From contig JAGQRA010000246.1 in NCBI GenBank assembly GCA_020425885.1, forward strand, positions 1-12,624: a stretch of 12,624 bases of DNA, in the 5' to 3' direction. Shown one piece after another: positions 6,305 to 12,624 of this stretch. Numbering within the stretch: the first letter of the stretch is position 1; each line of letters opens with the position of its first letter. The notes under the pieces are model-generated. The model worked only from the letters and a program-made list of their open reading frames with translations, had not been told where the DNA came from and searched no databases. A program made the position numbers and the translations under genes. The DNA is from Planctomycetota bacterium (GTDB lineage: Bacteria > Planctomycetota > UBA1135 > UBA2386).

Positions 6305-8005
6305 ATGATCGCAACGCGCATCCCGCACCTCCTTCTCCTCACCACCTCTCTCGTCGCCCAATCGGCCGGCGACAACCGGTTCGTTCCGGCCGATGCCCAA
6401 CTCGTCGTCCGCATCGCCTCGCCGGCGAAGTGGCACGAGCAGTTCGCCGATACCAAGGTCGCCCAGGTTCTCGGCAGCCAGGCGCTGGCACCGATGCTCG
6501 GTCAGCTGCAGCGCGGCATCGATCAACGGATCGAGGCGATCAGGTCCTCCGGCAAGATCGACGCCGACCTGATCGAGGGCTTTCTGAAGGACTACAAGGG
6601 CGACATCGTCCTCGCCCTGCAGCTCGATTTCGAAGACATGGCGGCGGCCATCGAAGACGGGCGACCGCCGGCCATGGGCCTCAGTCTGACGTTGACCCCC
6701 GACGGCGCCTACGACCTCGGGCGACTGGCGACGGCGCTCTGCGATCTGGCCGAAGACGAAGGCGGCGATCAGCTGCGCGACGTCACGGTCGGCGAGCACA
6801 CCCTGCGCTGCGTCGCCGGCGAGGACAGCACGGTGGCGCTGCCCAAGATGATCGACGACCAGTTCGTGATGATCATCTGCGCCGACATGGAGCGCGAGGC
6901 GGCACCGTTCCTGGCCAAGGACAACCGCCACCAGGCGACCGGCGCCGGCAAGGCGTTCCACGCCCACATCGAGGCCAAGCAGGCGATCGGAGCCCTGTTC
7001 GATGTCGTGCAGCGGAAGATGGAGAGCGACATCCATGCGCCGCCCATCGACATGATCCAGGTCCTGACCGACCTCGGCTTCGGCTGCCTGCGATCGTTCG
7101 ACTTCTCGGTCACGGCCGAGGACCGACACGCGGTCATCGAGACCGATCTGCACTGCGATGCCGAGGATCGAGGACTCTTCGCCTCGTTCATGCGGGACCA
7201 GGGCACGCCCAGACTGCTGCGCTACGTGCCGCCCGCGGCCGAGTCGTTCGCCTGCCAGGCCTTCGATGTCGGCGCCATCATCGACACCATCGAGAAGGTC
7301 TGGGGGTCGTTCGAAGGCGTCGCTCCCTTCACCTTCGACGAGGCCCTGGAGATGTTCGCCGAGAAGGCCAAGGTGCGCCTGCGCCAGGATCTGATCGATC
7401 ACCTCGGCACCGACATGCTCTACCTCGAGAACCCGGACCAGGACGAGCTCGAAGCCGCGGCCGACGGTGAAGGCACGATGCTGGCGGGTGTCTGCCTCGG
7501 ACTGGCGCTGCGCAACGGCGCCGCCTTCGGCGAGTCGCTCGAGAAGGCGCTGCGGTCGAACGGGCTGCACGCCGCCCGCAAGAGCGAGGAGTATCAAGGC
7601 GTGACGATCTACCGGCTGCGCGTCGGCCCGATCGAGATCGAGTACGCGGTGACCCCTGACCTGCTGCTGCTCGCGCCCGGCTCCTCCGACTCCGCCGGCC
7701 GTCAGCTGCGCGCCGTGCTCGATGCCCGCGCCGATCCGGAAGCCGGCCTGCCGGCAAACGTGACCAGGCACACCGAGGACAGCGCACCCGGGTGGAACGG
7801 CCTCGGCGTCACCAACATCGCGCGGACACTGAGCTCGATGGAAGGCGCCATGAACCAGCTGCCGCCGGGAGGGCCACCCGGGCTGGAGATGGTCTTCTCG
7901 CTGCTCGGGACGATCGGCAAGGAGATGGCCCAGGTCGGCCTCGACAGCTCGATCCAGCTCACCTGGTCGTCCGCGACCCGGATGCGGACGCGGACCAGGC
8001 TCTGA
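6305..8005 (+). CDS. Secreted protein of unknown function, DUF3352-like
   Basis: 566 residues. The N-terminus is a signal peptide (HLLLLTTSLVAQ, cut near residue 18), so the protein is exported. The mature chain begins FVPADAQLVVRIASPAKW and continues in alternating helices and strands with no catalytic motif I recognise. The opening (P-A-D followed by a hydrophobic strand, then a helix naming residues such as F, V and L at regular spacing) and the length recall the exported proteins annotated as DUF3352 that are common in planctomycetes; this is family resemblance from memory and not proof. Cysteines are few (about five), unlike the next gene. Near the C-terminus, GGPPGLEM is followed by a strand and a basic end (RMRTRTRL). 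The ATG at 6305 is the first good start in front of the signal. Probably functions in the periplasm; role unknown. Confidence 0.8.
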   Translation: MIATRIPHLLLLTTSLVAQSAGDNRFVPADAQLVVRIASPAKWHEQFADTKVAQVLGSQALAPMLGQLQRGIDQRIEAIRSSGKIDADLIEGFLKDYKGDIVLALQLDFEDMAAAIEDGRPPAMGLSLTLTPDGAYDLGRLATALCDLAEDEGGDQLRDVTVGEHTLRCVAGEDSTVALPKMIDDQFVMIICADMEREAAPFLAKDNRHQATGAGKAFHAHIEAKQAIGALFDVVQRKMESDIHAPPIDMIQVLTDLGFGCLRSFDFSVTAEDRHAVIETDLHCDAEDRGLFASFMRDQGTPRLLRYVPPAAESFACQAFDVGAIIDTIEKVWGSFEGVAPFTFDEALEMFAEKAKVRLRQDLIDHLGTDMLYLENPDQDELEAAADGEGTMLAGVCLGLALRNGAAFGESLEKALRSNGLHAARKSEEYQGVTIYRLRVGPIEIEYAVTPDLLLLAPGSSDSAGRQLRAVLDARADPEAGLPANVTRHTEDSAPGWNGLGVTNIARTLSSMEGAMNQLPPGGPPGLEMVFSLLGTIGKEMAQVGLDSSIQLTWSSATRMRTRTRL

Positions 8006-8017
8006 TCCGGAAATCGG

Positions 8018-8043
8018 AAAAACCCGCGTGCGCTGCGCGCGGG
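8018..8043. terminator. GC-rich hairpin with an A-tract, terminator-like
   Basis: Five A (8018-8022) precede a 21-base hairpin (8023-8043) with a 9-bp stem including one G-T pair and a three-base loop. On the plus strand it follows the stop at 8005 by 17 bases but is followed by CCGGTCCTT, not a T-run. On the minus strand the same hairpin is followed by TTTTT and is a textbook intrinsic terminator. It may act as a weak terminator for the upstream gene, or stop antisense transcripts. Confidence 0.5.
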
Positions 8044-8109
8044 CCGGTCCTTGTGAGGTGAGGCAACCGTTCCCCCCTGCCACGGCTTGCCCCGAGGACC
8101 GCTCGAGAA

Positions 8110-9348
8110 ATGCTTCCGAATACCGCCCTGACGCTTCTCATCCCTTTGCTGGCGATCACCTGCGCCAACGCGCAGGGGCCCGACCACCTCGTCGGCCTGA
8201 CCCGCAACACGCCGTCGCTGCAGCACCGCGACCACTGGAACTGCGCGTTGCTCAACTCCTGCCCGGTACCGCTGCCGTCCCCGGGGGCGCTGTCGGTCGC
8301 GGCGGGAGGCACCGGCTGGGATCCGGTCCGCAGCGGAGCCTGGGTCACCGACGGCACGATGCTGACGCACGTCGATGACGCCTGCAACGTCAACTGCCCG
8401 CCGATGCCGATCGCCGGCCTGGGCGGCAACGTGTTCGCCACCGGACTCGACGTCGTCGAGAGCCTGAACCAGATCCTGATCATCGACAGCTCGGGTCGCC
8501 TGCACACGCTGACCAACACCTGCCCGCCGAACACGATCGGCGTCTGCAACACCGGCCTGGTCAACCCGGGCGTCGTCTGGATGACGTCGGGGCTCGCATC
8601 GGACGAAGGCCACCGCCTCGTCTTCATCGCCGTGACCGACTTCAACACCGGCGCCAATCAGATCGCCGTCATGCGGCTCGGTAATCCGTGCCAACAGATC
8701 TGCATGCTGCCCGTGCAACCGCCACCATGCGCGGTCGTGTTCCGCTCGATCACCGGACTCGCGTGCGACTGGGGCCGGCAGGTCCTCTACGCCACCGACG
8801 GCCGCAGCACGATCGCGATGCGCTACTCGGTGGCATCGATCTGCCCCACGATCGTCACCACGAATTGCTGCACGCCGCCGGTCGTCGCCGTCGACCCGTT
8901 GGTCGGCCTGGCCGTCCGACCGGGCAAGGCGACCTCGCACGGACAACCCTGCGGCAACGGCTCGTGCCCATCGTGTCCGATGGCCCATTCGCTGGCGAAC
9001 GACCCCAACCTCGGCAACGCATCGTTCGCGCTGCGGCTCGACCAGGCACCGACCGGCAGCCTCGCCTGGTGCCTGATCGGCGCCCAGCCGTGCACGGCAC
9101 CGGGGCTCCTCGTGCCGCCGCTGTGCGGCCCGATCTTCACCCAACCGTTGCTCGGCACGCTCGGCCCCAACCCGACGATCGGCCTCGGCGGCTGCACCGG
9201 CTCGACGACCTTCGGCTTCCCGCTGCCACCGTGGCCGGCGCTCGCGGGCTGGACGCTGAGTTCGCAGTGCATCGCGCTGTGCACGACCACGACCGGCATC
9301 GGCACGGCCGTCAGCAACTGCCTGAGCTTCACCTTGCAGGGCAACTGA
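8110..9348 (+). CDS. Secreted Cys-rich propeller-like protein with planctomycete-type C-terminal domain
   Basis: 412 residues with a signal peptide ending near ANAQ (residue 22). The mature part has 23 Cys. Residues about 60-260 show roughly four repeats built as G-L-x-x-D, a spacer of some ten residues, a hydrophobic strand, a D-[SG]-x-[GS] turn (VTDG at 79-82, IDSSG at 125-129, ATDG at 228-231) and then a Cys pair (C92/C96, C138/C146, C194/C198/C207, C245/C253/C254). This looks like blades of a beta-propeller stapled by disulfides. A Cys hinge CGNGSCPSC (281-289) leads to a C-terminal domain (about 299-412, LGNASFALRL ... CLSFTLQ), similar to one I associate with many secreted proteins of deep-branching planctomycetes. 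Role unknown; extracellular binding or structure is a guess. Only a weak GAGGA lies 11 bases upstream of the ATG and no TANNNT box is present in the 104-base gap before it. Confidence 0.82.
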   Translation: MLPNTALTLLIPLLAITCANAQGPDHLVGLTRNTPSLQHRDHWNCALLNSCPVPLPSPGALSVAAGGTGWDPVRSGAWVTDGTMLTHVDDACNVNCPPMPIAGLGGNVFATGLDVVESLNQILIIDSSGRLHTLTNTCPPNTIGVCNTGLVNPGVVWMTSGLASDEGHRLVFIAVTDFNTGANQIAVMRLGNPCQQICMLPVQPPPCAVVFRSITGLACDWGRQVLYATDGRSTIAMRYSVASICPTIVTTNCCTPPVVAVDPLVGLAVRPGKATSHGQPCGNGSCPSCPMAHSLANDPNLGNASFALRLDQAPTGSLAWCLIGAQPCTAPGLLVPPLCGPIFTQPLLGTLGPNPTIGLGGCTGSTTFGFPLPPWPALAGWTLSSQCIALCTTTTGIGTAVSNCLSFTLQGN

Positions 9349-9384
9349 CGGCCGACTGACGCGGTGGCCACGGCGAGGTGGTGC

Positions 9385-9390
9385 TACCCT
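9385..9390 (+). promoter_or_regulatory. Candidate -10 box, leaderless type, for the sulfatase
   Basis: TACCCT ends eight bases before the ATG at 9399. It lies inside the longer frame that would start at GTG 9378, so it argues for the ATG. Confidence 0.35.
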
Positions 9391-9398
9391 GCCCGGTG

Positions 9399-10853
9399 AT
9401 GCACAACAGCACTCTGTTTCGACGCGCCCCCCTCGCCCTCCTCCTGCTCGCGACGCTCGGCTGTCGCAGCGCGACGCAGCCGTTCGAAGAACCGCGGATC
9501 GCGGCCCGACAACCCGAACGGAAGCTGCCCAACATCGTGGTCGCGCTGTTCGACGACCTCGGCTACGGCCAACCTCGACCCTACGCCCCGTCGTCCGAGT
9601 TCCGCCTGCCGCAGCTCGAGCGCCTGGCCGCCGACGGCATGACATTCACCGACGCCCACGCCGCCGCCGCGGTCTGCACGCCGACGCGCTACGGGCTGCT
9701 GACCGGACGCCATCCGTGTCGCATCGGGCAGTTCGGCGTGCTGACGACGTGGTCGCCACCGCTGATCCCGAAGCAGCGCACGACCGTGGCCAGCCTGCTG
9801 CGAGGCGCGGGCTACCACACCGCCTGCATCGGCAAGTGGCACCTCGGCCTGAACTGGGACCACGGCAGGCCCGGGACGCAGCGCAGCGTGCCTGTCGGCG
9901 AGCACTTCACGGACGGACCGAACGCCGTCGGCTTCGACTACTTCTACGGCTTCACGCACGCGCGCAACATCGCCACCGTCCTCGAGCAGGACCGCGTCGT
10001 CGCCCATGTCGACCCGGTCGACAACCAGCCGCTCATGATCGCCAAGGCGGTCGACTACATCGGGCAGCGCGCCGCCGGCGAACGGCCCTTCCTGCTCTAC
10101 TTCGCCATGTGTCCGCCGCACACGCCGGTGGTCCCGGCCGCCGATTACGTCGGCAGGAGCGGCGCCGTGGACCTCGTCGGCAAGGACCCGAAGTACGGCG
10201 ACTGGATGATGCAGGGCGACGACATGCTGGGCCAGTTGCTCGCAGCGCTCGAACGCGCTGGCATCGCCGACGACACGCTGGTCATCGCCGCCAGCGACAA
10301 CGGCGCCGAGCATCGCGCCTACCCCCCGCTGCGCGGCAGCAAGCGCAGCATCTACGAAGGCGGGCACCGGGTGCCGTTCGTCGCCCGCTGGCCGGGACGC
10401 ATCGCGGCGGGCTCGACCTGCGACCACACCGCCTGCCTCGACGACCTGATCGCGACCTGCGCCGAGGTGATCGGCACCGAGCTGCCGGCCGACGCGGGTG
10501 AAGACAGCACGAGCCTGCTGCCGGCGCTGCTCGGTGACGGCGAGGCCCGCCCCCGGCCCGACACCGTTCATCAGTCGATGCAGGGCGACCTCGCGCTGCG
10601 GCACGGGCGCTGGAAGCTGATCTTCCATCGCGACGGCCGCCGCGAGCTGTTCGATCTCGACGCCGACCTCGGTGAGACCTCGGACCTGAGTCTTCGCCAT
10701 GCCGACGTGGTCGCCAACCTCACGCAACGCATGCAGACGCTGATCGACCGCGGCCGCAGCAGCCCCGGGCCGGCGGTGCAGAACGACTTCGAGCTGACCT
10801 TGCCGGGAAGCCGAGGTAGCAGTACCCGGGGCGCGCCAGGTCGCGGGCGATGA
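9399..10853 (+). CDS. Lipoprotein sulfatase (arylsulfatase family, formylglycine type)
   Basis: 484 residues from ATG 9399. The signal ends in the lipobox ATLGC with C22, so the enzyme is predicted to be a lipoprotein facing the periplasm or cell surface. Sulfatase motifs are in order: metal-binding DD at 52-53 (VALFDDLGYG), the active-site signature CTPTRYGLLTGR starting at C93, which fits C-x-P-x-R and whose Cys would be converted to formylglycine, GKWHLG at 145-150, H241 (PPHTP), the metal-binding SDNG at 299-302, and the K315 motif (GSKRSIYEGG, K at the third position). It should hydrolyse sulfate esters, plausibly from sulfated polysaccharides, with calcium in the site. Substrate class cannot be assigned. 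Planctomycetes are rich in such enzymes. No formylglycine-generating enzyme or anaerobic maturase is in the window, so maturation would rely on a gene elsewhere. In-frame GTGs at 9378-9396 would only add an unlikely prefix. Confidence 0.93.
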   Translation: MHNSTLFRRAPLALLLLATLGCRSATQPFEEPRIAARQPERKLPNIVVALFDDLGYGQPRPYAPSSEFRLPQLERLAADGMTFTDAHAAAAVCTPTRYGLLTGRHPCRIGQFGVLTTWSPPLIPKQRTTVASLLRGAGYHTACIGKWHLGLNWDHGRPGTQRSVPVGEHFTDGPNAVGFDYFYGFTHARNIATVLEQDRVVAHVDPVDNQPLMIAKAVDYIGQRAAGERPFLLYFAMCPPHTPVVPAADYVGRSGAVDLVGKDPKYGDWMMQGDDMLGQLLAALERAGIADDTLVIAASDNGAEHRAYPPLRGSKRSIYEGGHRVPFVARWPGRIAAGSTCDHTACLDDLIATCAEVIGTELPADAGEDSTSLLPALLGDGEARPRPDTVHQSMQGDLALRHGRWKLIFHRDGRRELFDLDADLGETSDLSLRHADVVANLTQRMQTLIDRGRSSPGPAVQNDFELTLPGSRGSSTRGAPGRGR

Positions 10854-10855
10854 GG

Positions 10856-10861
10856 TATCAT
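10856..10861 (+). promoter_or_regulatory. Candidate -10 box, leaderless type, for the Ig-like lipoprotein
   Basis: TATCAT, four of six matches to TATAAT including TA...T, starts two bases after the sulfatase stop and ends seven bases before the GTG at 10869. This suggests a promoter separate from the sulfatase, although GAGGT at 10852-10856 could act as a distant Shine-Dalgarno site. Confidence 0.4.
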
Positions 10862-10868
10862 TGCACCC

Positions 10869-12422
10869 GTGTCCCGACACCTCCCGACAACGCTGGCTAC
10901 CAGCATGCTCCTGGTCGGCTGCCACGGTGGAAAGAGCCCGACGCCGGCGCCGCCGCCGACCACGCTCGTGGTCCAGACGCAGCAACCCGCCCCAGGCAGC
11001 ACGACCGACGTCGACGCCAACGTGGCGGTGGTGTTCGAGTCAGAACCTGATCCGACGACGCTGGCCAAGGAAGCCCTGATCGTCAGCGATGGCAGCGGGC
11101 CGTTGTCCGGCACCCTGCGCTACGATTCGAAGACGAGGACCTGGGCCTGGATCGCCGACGGGCAACTGCCGCGTGGCGCCCTGATCCACGTCGAGATCGC
11201 CGACAGCGTGCGCGGCGCGCTCGGCGTCCCGTTGTCGGGCCGCTACTCGTGGAGCTTCAGGGTTCGCGCCGGCGCCCCGCTGCCACCACAATCGATCGCG
11301 AACGGCATCACCACCGACACCGGCGGCGGCAACCGGAGCGTATTCACCGGCCTGTTCCCCGATGGCCGATCCCTGATCGCGGCGGAGACGTGGGCGTGGA
11401 CCCTCGACGCCGGCGGTCCCGGCCCGGCCGAGTCGGTGCCGGACGGCCGCGTCCGCGGGCTGCACCTCGATGCGACGGGCACCGCGGCTGCGTTGACGGT
11501 AGGCCCGGCGAGCTCACTGCTGCCGATCCACGTCAGCCATCGCGATTCGAGCGGCAGCTGGTCGCCGACGGAACCGATCGCGAACACCCCGAACGGTTCG
11601 CTGGTCGGCACCACCCTGATGGGCAACGAGGTCGGCGACCTGCTGCTGCGCACCCACACGAGCCTGTTCGCGCAGGGCCTCGAGCAGAGCAACCTCTACT
11701 GGTCGGCCGCCGCGGCTCCCGATCACTGGCGGCAACTGTCGACCTCGCAGACGCTGGCGTGGACATGGAGCGAACCGCCGGCAACCATCGACGGGGCCGG
11801 CCGGGTCGCCTCGATGTCGCTCGGGAGCGGGTTCTTCCCGCCGCTCCTGGTCGAACGTCACAACCCCAACACCGGCGCGAACCTGACTTCGATCGTGGCC
11901 CAGGGATCGTTCTATCAGATCGAGTCGCTGACGGCCCGTGACTCGGGCGCCCTGCACGCGATCTGGCACGAGCTCGGCGGCACGACGTGGCAGCGGACCG
12001 CGACGGCCGATGGCGAGTTCGGCCCGACCAGCGAGGTGCCGGTGGGCGTCCCCGCCCGATCGAACTGGCTGGCAGCACCGACGGGAACGATGGTCGGCTG
12101 GCTCGGCAGCAAGGTCGTGCGCTTCGACGCCGCGACCGGAGAGTGGGCCGAGGCGACTCTCGAGACGGAACCACTGACGGCCGCGATCTCACCGCGCGGC
12201 GAGGCGATCTTCCTCCACCTCTCGAGCCCGACTGACCCGTCGCTTCAGCTCGTTCGCTGGCGCGCCGGCGAGACCATCGACCCGCCGCTGCTGATCGCGG
12301 CCGGCCTCGGCCCGGTCACCGCCGCGCGCGACGCCGCGGTCGCGGTCGACGCCGCCGGTCGGGTCATCGTCGCCTTCGTCCCGGCTTCGCCCGGCGAGCT
12401 GCGCGGCATCCGCGTCGAATAG
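10869..12422 (+). CDS. Lipoprotein with N-terminal bacterial Ig-like domain
   Basis: 517 residues from GTG 10869. A short signal ends in the lipobox LLVGC (C18), and a linker rich in Pro and Thr (about 20-32) follows. Residues about 33-135 fit a Big_5 (SbsA-type) Ig-like domain: P-A-P-G-S opening, a strand VAVVFES, D-P-T-T-L, a central G-x-L block, L-P-R-G-A-L-I-H-V-E-I and a closing Y-S-W-S-F-R-V strand. The rest (about 140-517) is strand-rich with recurring WTW/LAW-type aromatic strands and looks like a propeller or similar fold, but I recognise no family or active site. It is likely a cell-surface protein of binding or structural role. The first ATG (codon 13) would leave too little signal, so GTG is preferred. 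It lies 15 bases after the sulfatase stop, in the same frame, so the two could also be cotranscribed. Confidence 0.78.
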   Translation: MSRHLPTTLATSMLLVGCHGGKSPTPAPPPTTLVVQTQQPAPGSTTDVDANVAVVFESEPDPTTLAKEALIVSDGSGPLSGTLRYDSKTRTWAWIADGQLPRGALIHVEIADSVRGALGVPLSGRYSWSFRVRAGAPLPPQSIANGITTDTGGGNRSVFTGLFPDGRSLIAAETWAWTLDAGGPGPAESVPDGRVRGLHLDATGTAAALTVGPASSLLPIHVSHRDSSGSWSPTEPIANTPNGSLVGTTLMGNEVGDLLLRTHTSLFAQGLEQSNLYWSAAAAPDHWRQLSTSQTLAWTWSEPPATIDGAGRVASMSLGSGFFPPLLVERHNPNTGANLTSIVAQGSFYQIESLTARDSGALHAIWHELGGTTWQRTATADGEFGPTSEVPVGVPARSNWLAAPTGTMVGWLGSKVVRFDAATGEWAEATLETEPLTAAISPRGEAIFLHLSSPTDPSLQLVRWRAGETIDPPLLIAAGLGPVTAARDAAVAVDAAGRVIVAFVPASPGELRGIRVE

Positions 12423-12503
12423 CACCGCGGCGCACGCTGGCGGTCCGATTGCCCCACATTCTGATGGCGCTCGCACCGGTCGACCACTTCTGCTTCCGTT
12501 GAC

Positions 12504-12624
12504 ATGATGCTGCGCTGCAACGGACTCGAGAAGAGCTACGGCGGAGTCGCGGCCGTCGCCGGTCTCGACCTCGCGATCGCCGCCGGCGAGACATTCGGCC
12601 TGCTCGGCCCCAATGGCGCCGGCA
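12504..12624 (+). CDS. ABC transporter ATP-binding protein (start only)
   Basis: The window holds only the first 40 residues. They begin MMLRCNGLEKSYG, the usual first strands of an ABC ATPase with an aromatic (Y12) in the A-loop position, and end in GLLGPNGAG (residues 32-40), the Walker A motif up to the Gly before Lys. It would power export or import by a permease encoded further downstream, which cannot be seen. The GLLGPNGAG form is common in exporters of the ABC-2 or drug-resistance type, but that is not decisive. Two ATGs in tandem (12504 and 12507) can serve as start; there is no clear Shine-Dalgarno site. The 81-base gap before it shows nothing I can name. Confidence 0.88.
   Translation, partial: MMLRCNGLEKSYGGVAAVAGLDLAIAAGETFGLLGPNGAG

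Noticed and set aside
4114..6456. 780-residue open frame on the minus strand over the FG-GAP gene
   Set aside because: It is antisense to the D-x-D-G-D repeats, whose GAC/GGC codons give Val/Ala-rich complement frames without stops. No start signal or domain is visible.
5831..8083. 750-residue minus-strand open frame over the DUF3352-like gene
   Set aside because: Its composition is that of an antisense frame (Arg, Gly, Val, His), and the plus strand carries a signal peptide and plausible protein. The terminator-like hairpin at 8018-8043 would lie at its start.
9378..9398. Upstream GTG starts for the sulfatase
   Set aside because: The lipoprotein signal begins naturally at ATG 9399, and the GAGG at 9375-9378 is too close to the GTGs and too far from the ATG to decide.
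7702..9645. 647-residue minus-strand open frame over the Cys-rich gene
   Set aside because: It is Arg/Ala-rich low-complexity sequence, antisense to a protein with signal peptide and regular Cys repeats.
9384..10985. 533-residue minus-strand open frame over the sulfatase
   Set aside because: The plus strand holds every sulfatase motif. The minus frame has none.
12499..12504. TTGACA as a -35 box near the ABC gene
   Set aside because: It overlaps the start codon at 12504, so it cannot serve this gene, and there is no -10 box at the right distance downstream.
1..12624. Apparent excess of GATC, perhaps linked to the Dam-like methyltransferase
   Set aside because: GATC does look frequent, but ATC is the dominant Ile codon here and often follows a G, and Asp codons add more. 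Codon use can explain it without methylation; a count against codon-shuffled controls would be needed.

Overview
The window is GC-rich bacterial DNA (about two thirds G+C by eye), densely coded, with no tRNA, rRNA, CRISPR array or transposase gene that I can see. The gene content points to Planctomycetota or a close relative: a lipoprotein sulfatase, an FG-GAP/VCBS repeat protein, a Cys-rich secreted propeller-like protein with a C-terminal domain I associate with that phylum, many exported proteins of unknown role, and few clear Shine-Dalgarno sites. This assignment is inference.

Layout. 1-963 (minus, cut by the window edge) is an FAD-dependent aromatic-type monooxygenase. It diverges from a small membrane protein with a five-cysteine tail (1281-1649) across a 317-base gap with a candidate promoter on each strand. 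Just after that small gene lies a 65-bp composite palindrome (1652-1716), the most unusual element here. A D12-class DNA adenine methyltransferase (1759-2964) follows, with no restriction partner in view. It converges on a minus-strand lipoprotein serine protease of the HtrA/trypsin type without a PDZ domain (2986-3990).

From 4129 onward everything is on the plus strand. Five exported proteins come in a row: an FG-GAP repeat protein (4129-6231), a DUF3352-like secreted protein (6305-8005), the Cys-rich propeller-like protein (8110-9348), a lipoprotein sulfatase (9399-10853) and a lipoprotein with a bacterial Ig-like domain (10869-12422). The start of an ABC transporter ATPase (12504 to the edge) closes the window. 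The five exported proteins share direction and cell location, but there is no biosynthetic or transport partner that would make them a defined pathway.

Regulation. Two genes (963 minus, 1281 plus) have a GGAGG site five bases before the start and a TANNNT box further upstream. Four others (1759, 4129, 9399, 10869) have no Shine-Dalgarno site but a TANNNT box ending 6-8 bases before the start codon, as expected for leaderless mRNAs. I found no convincing complete new multi-gene system. The best leads are the nested palindrome, the leaderless-start pattern, the Cys-rich repeat protein and the small Cys-tail membrane protein.
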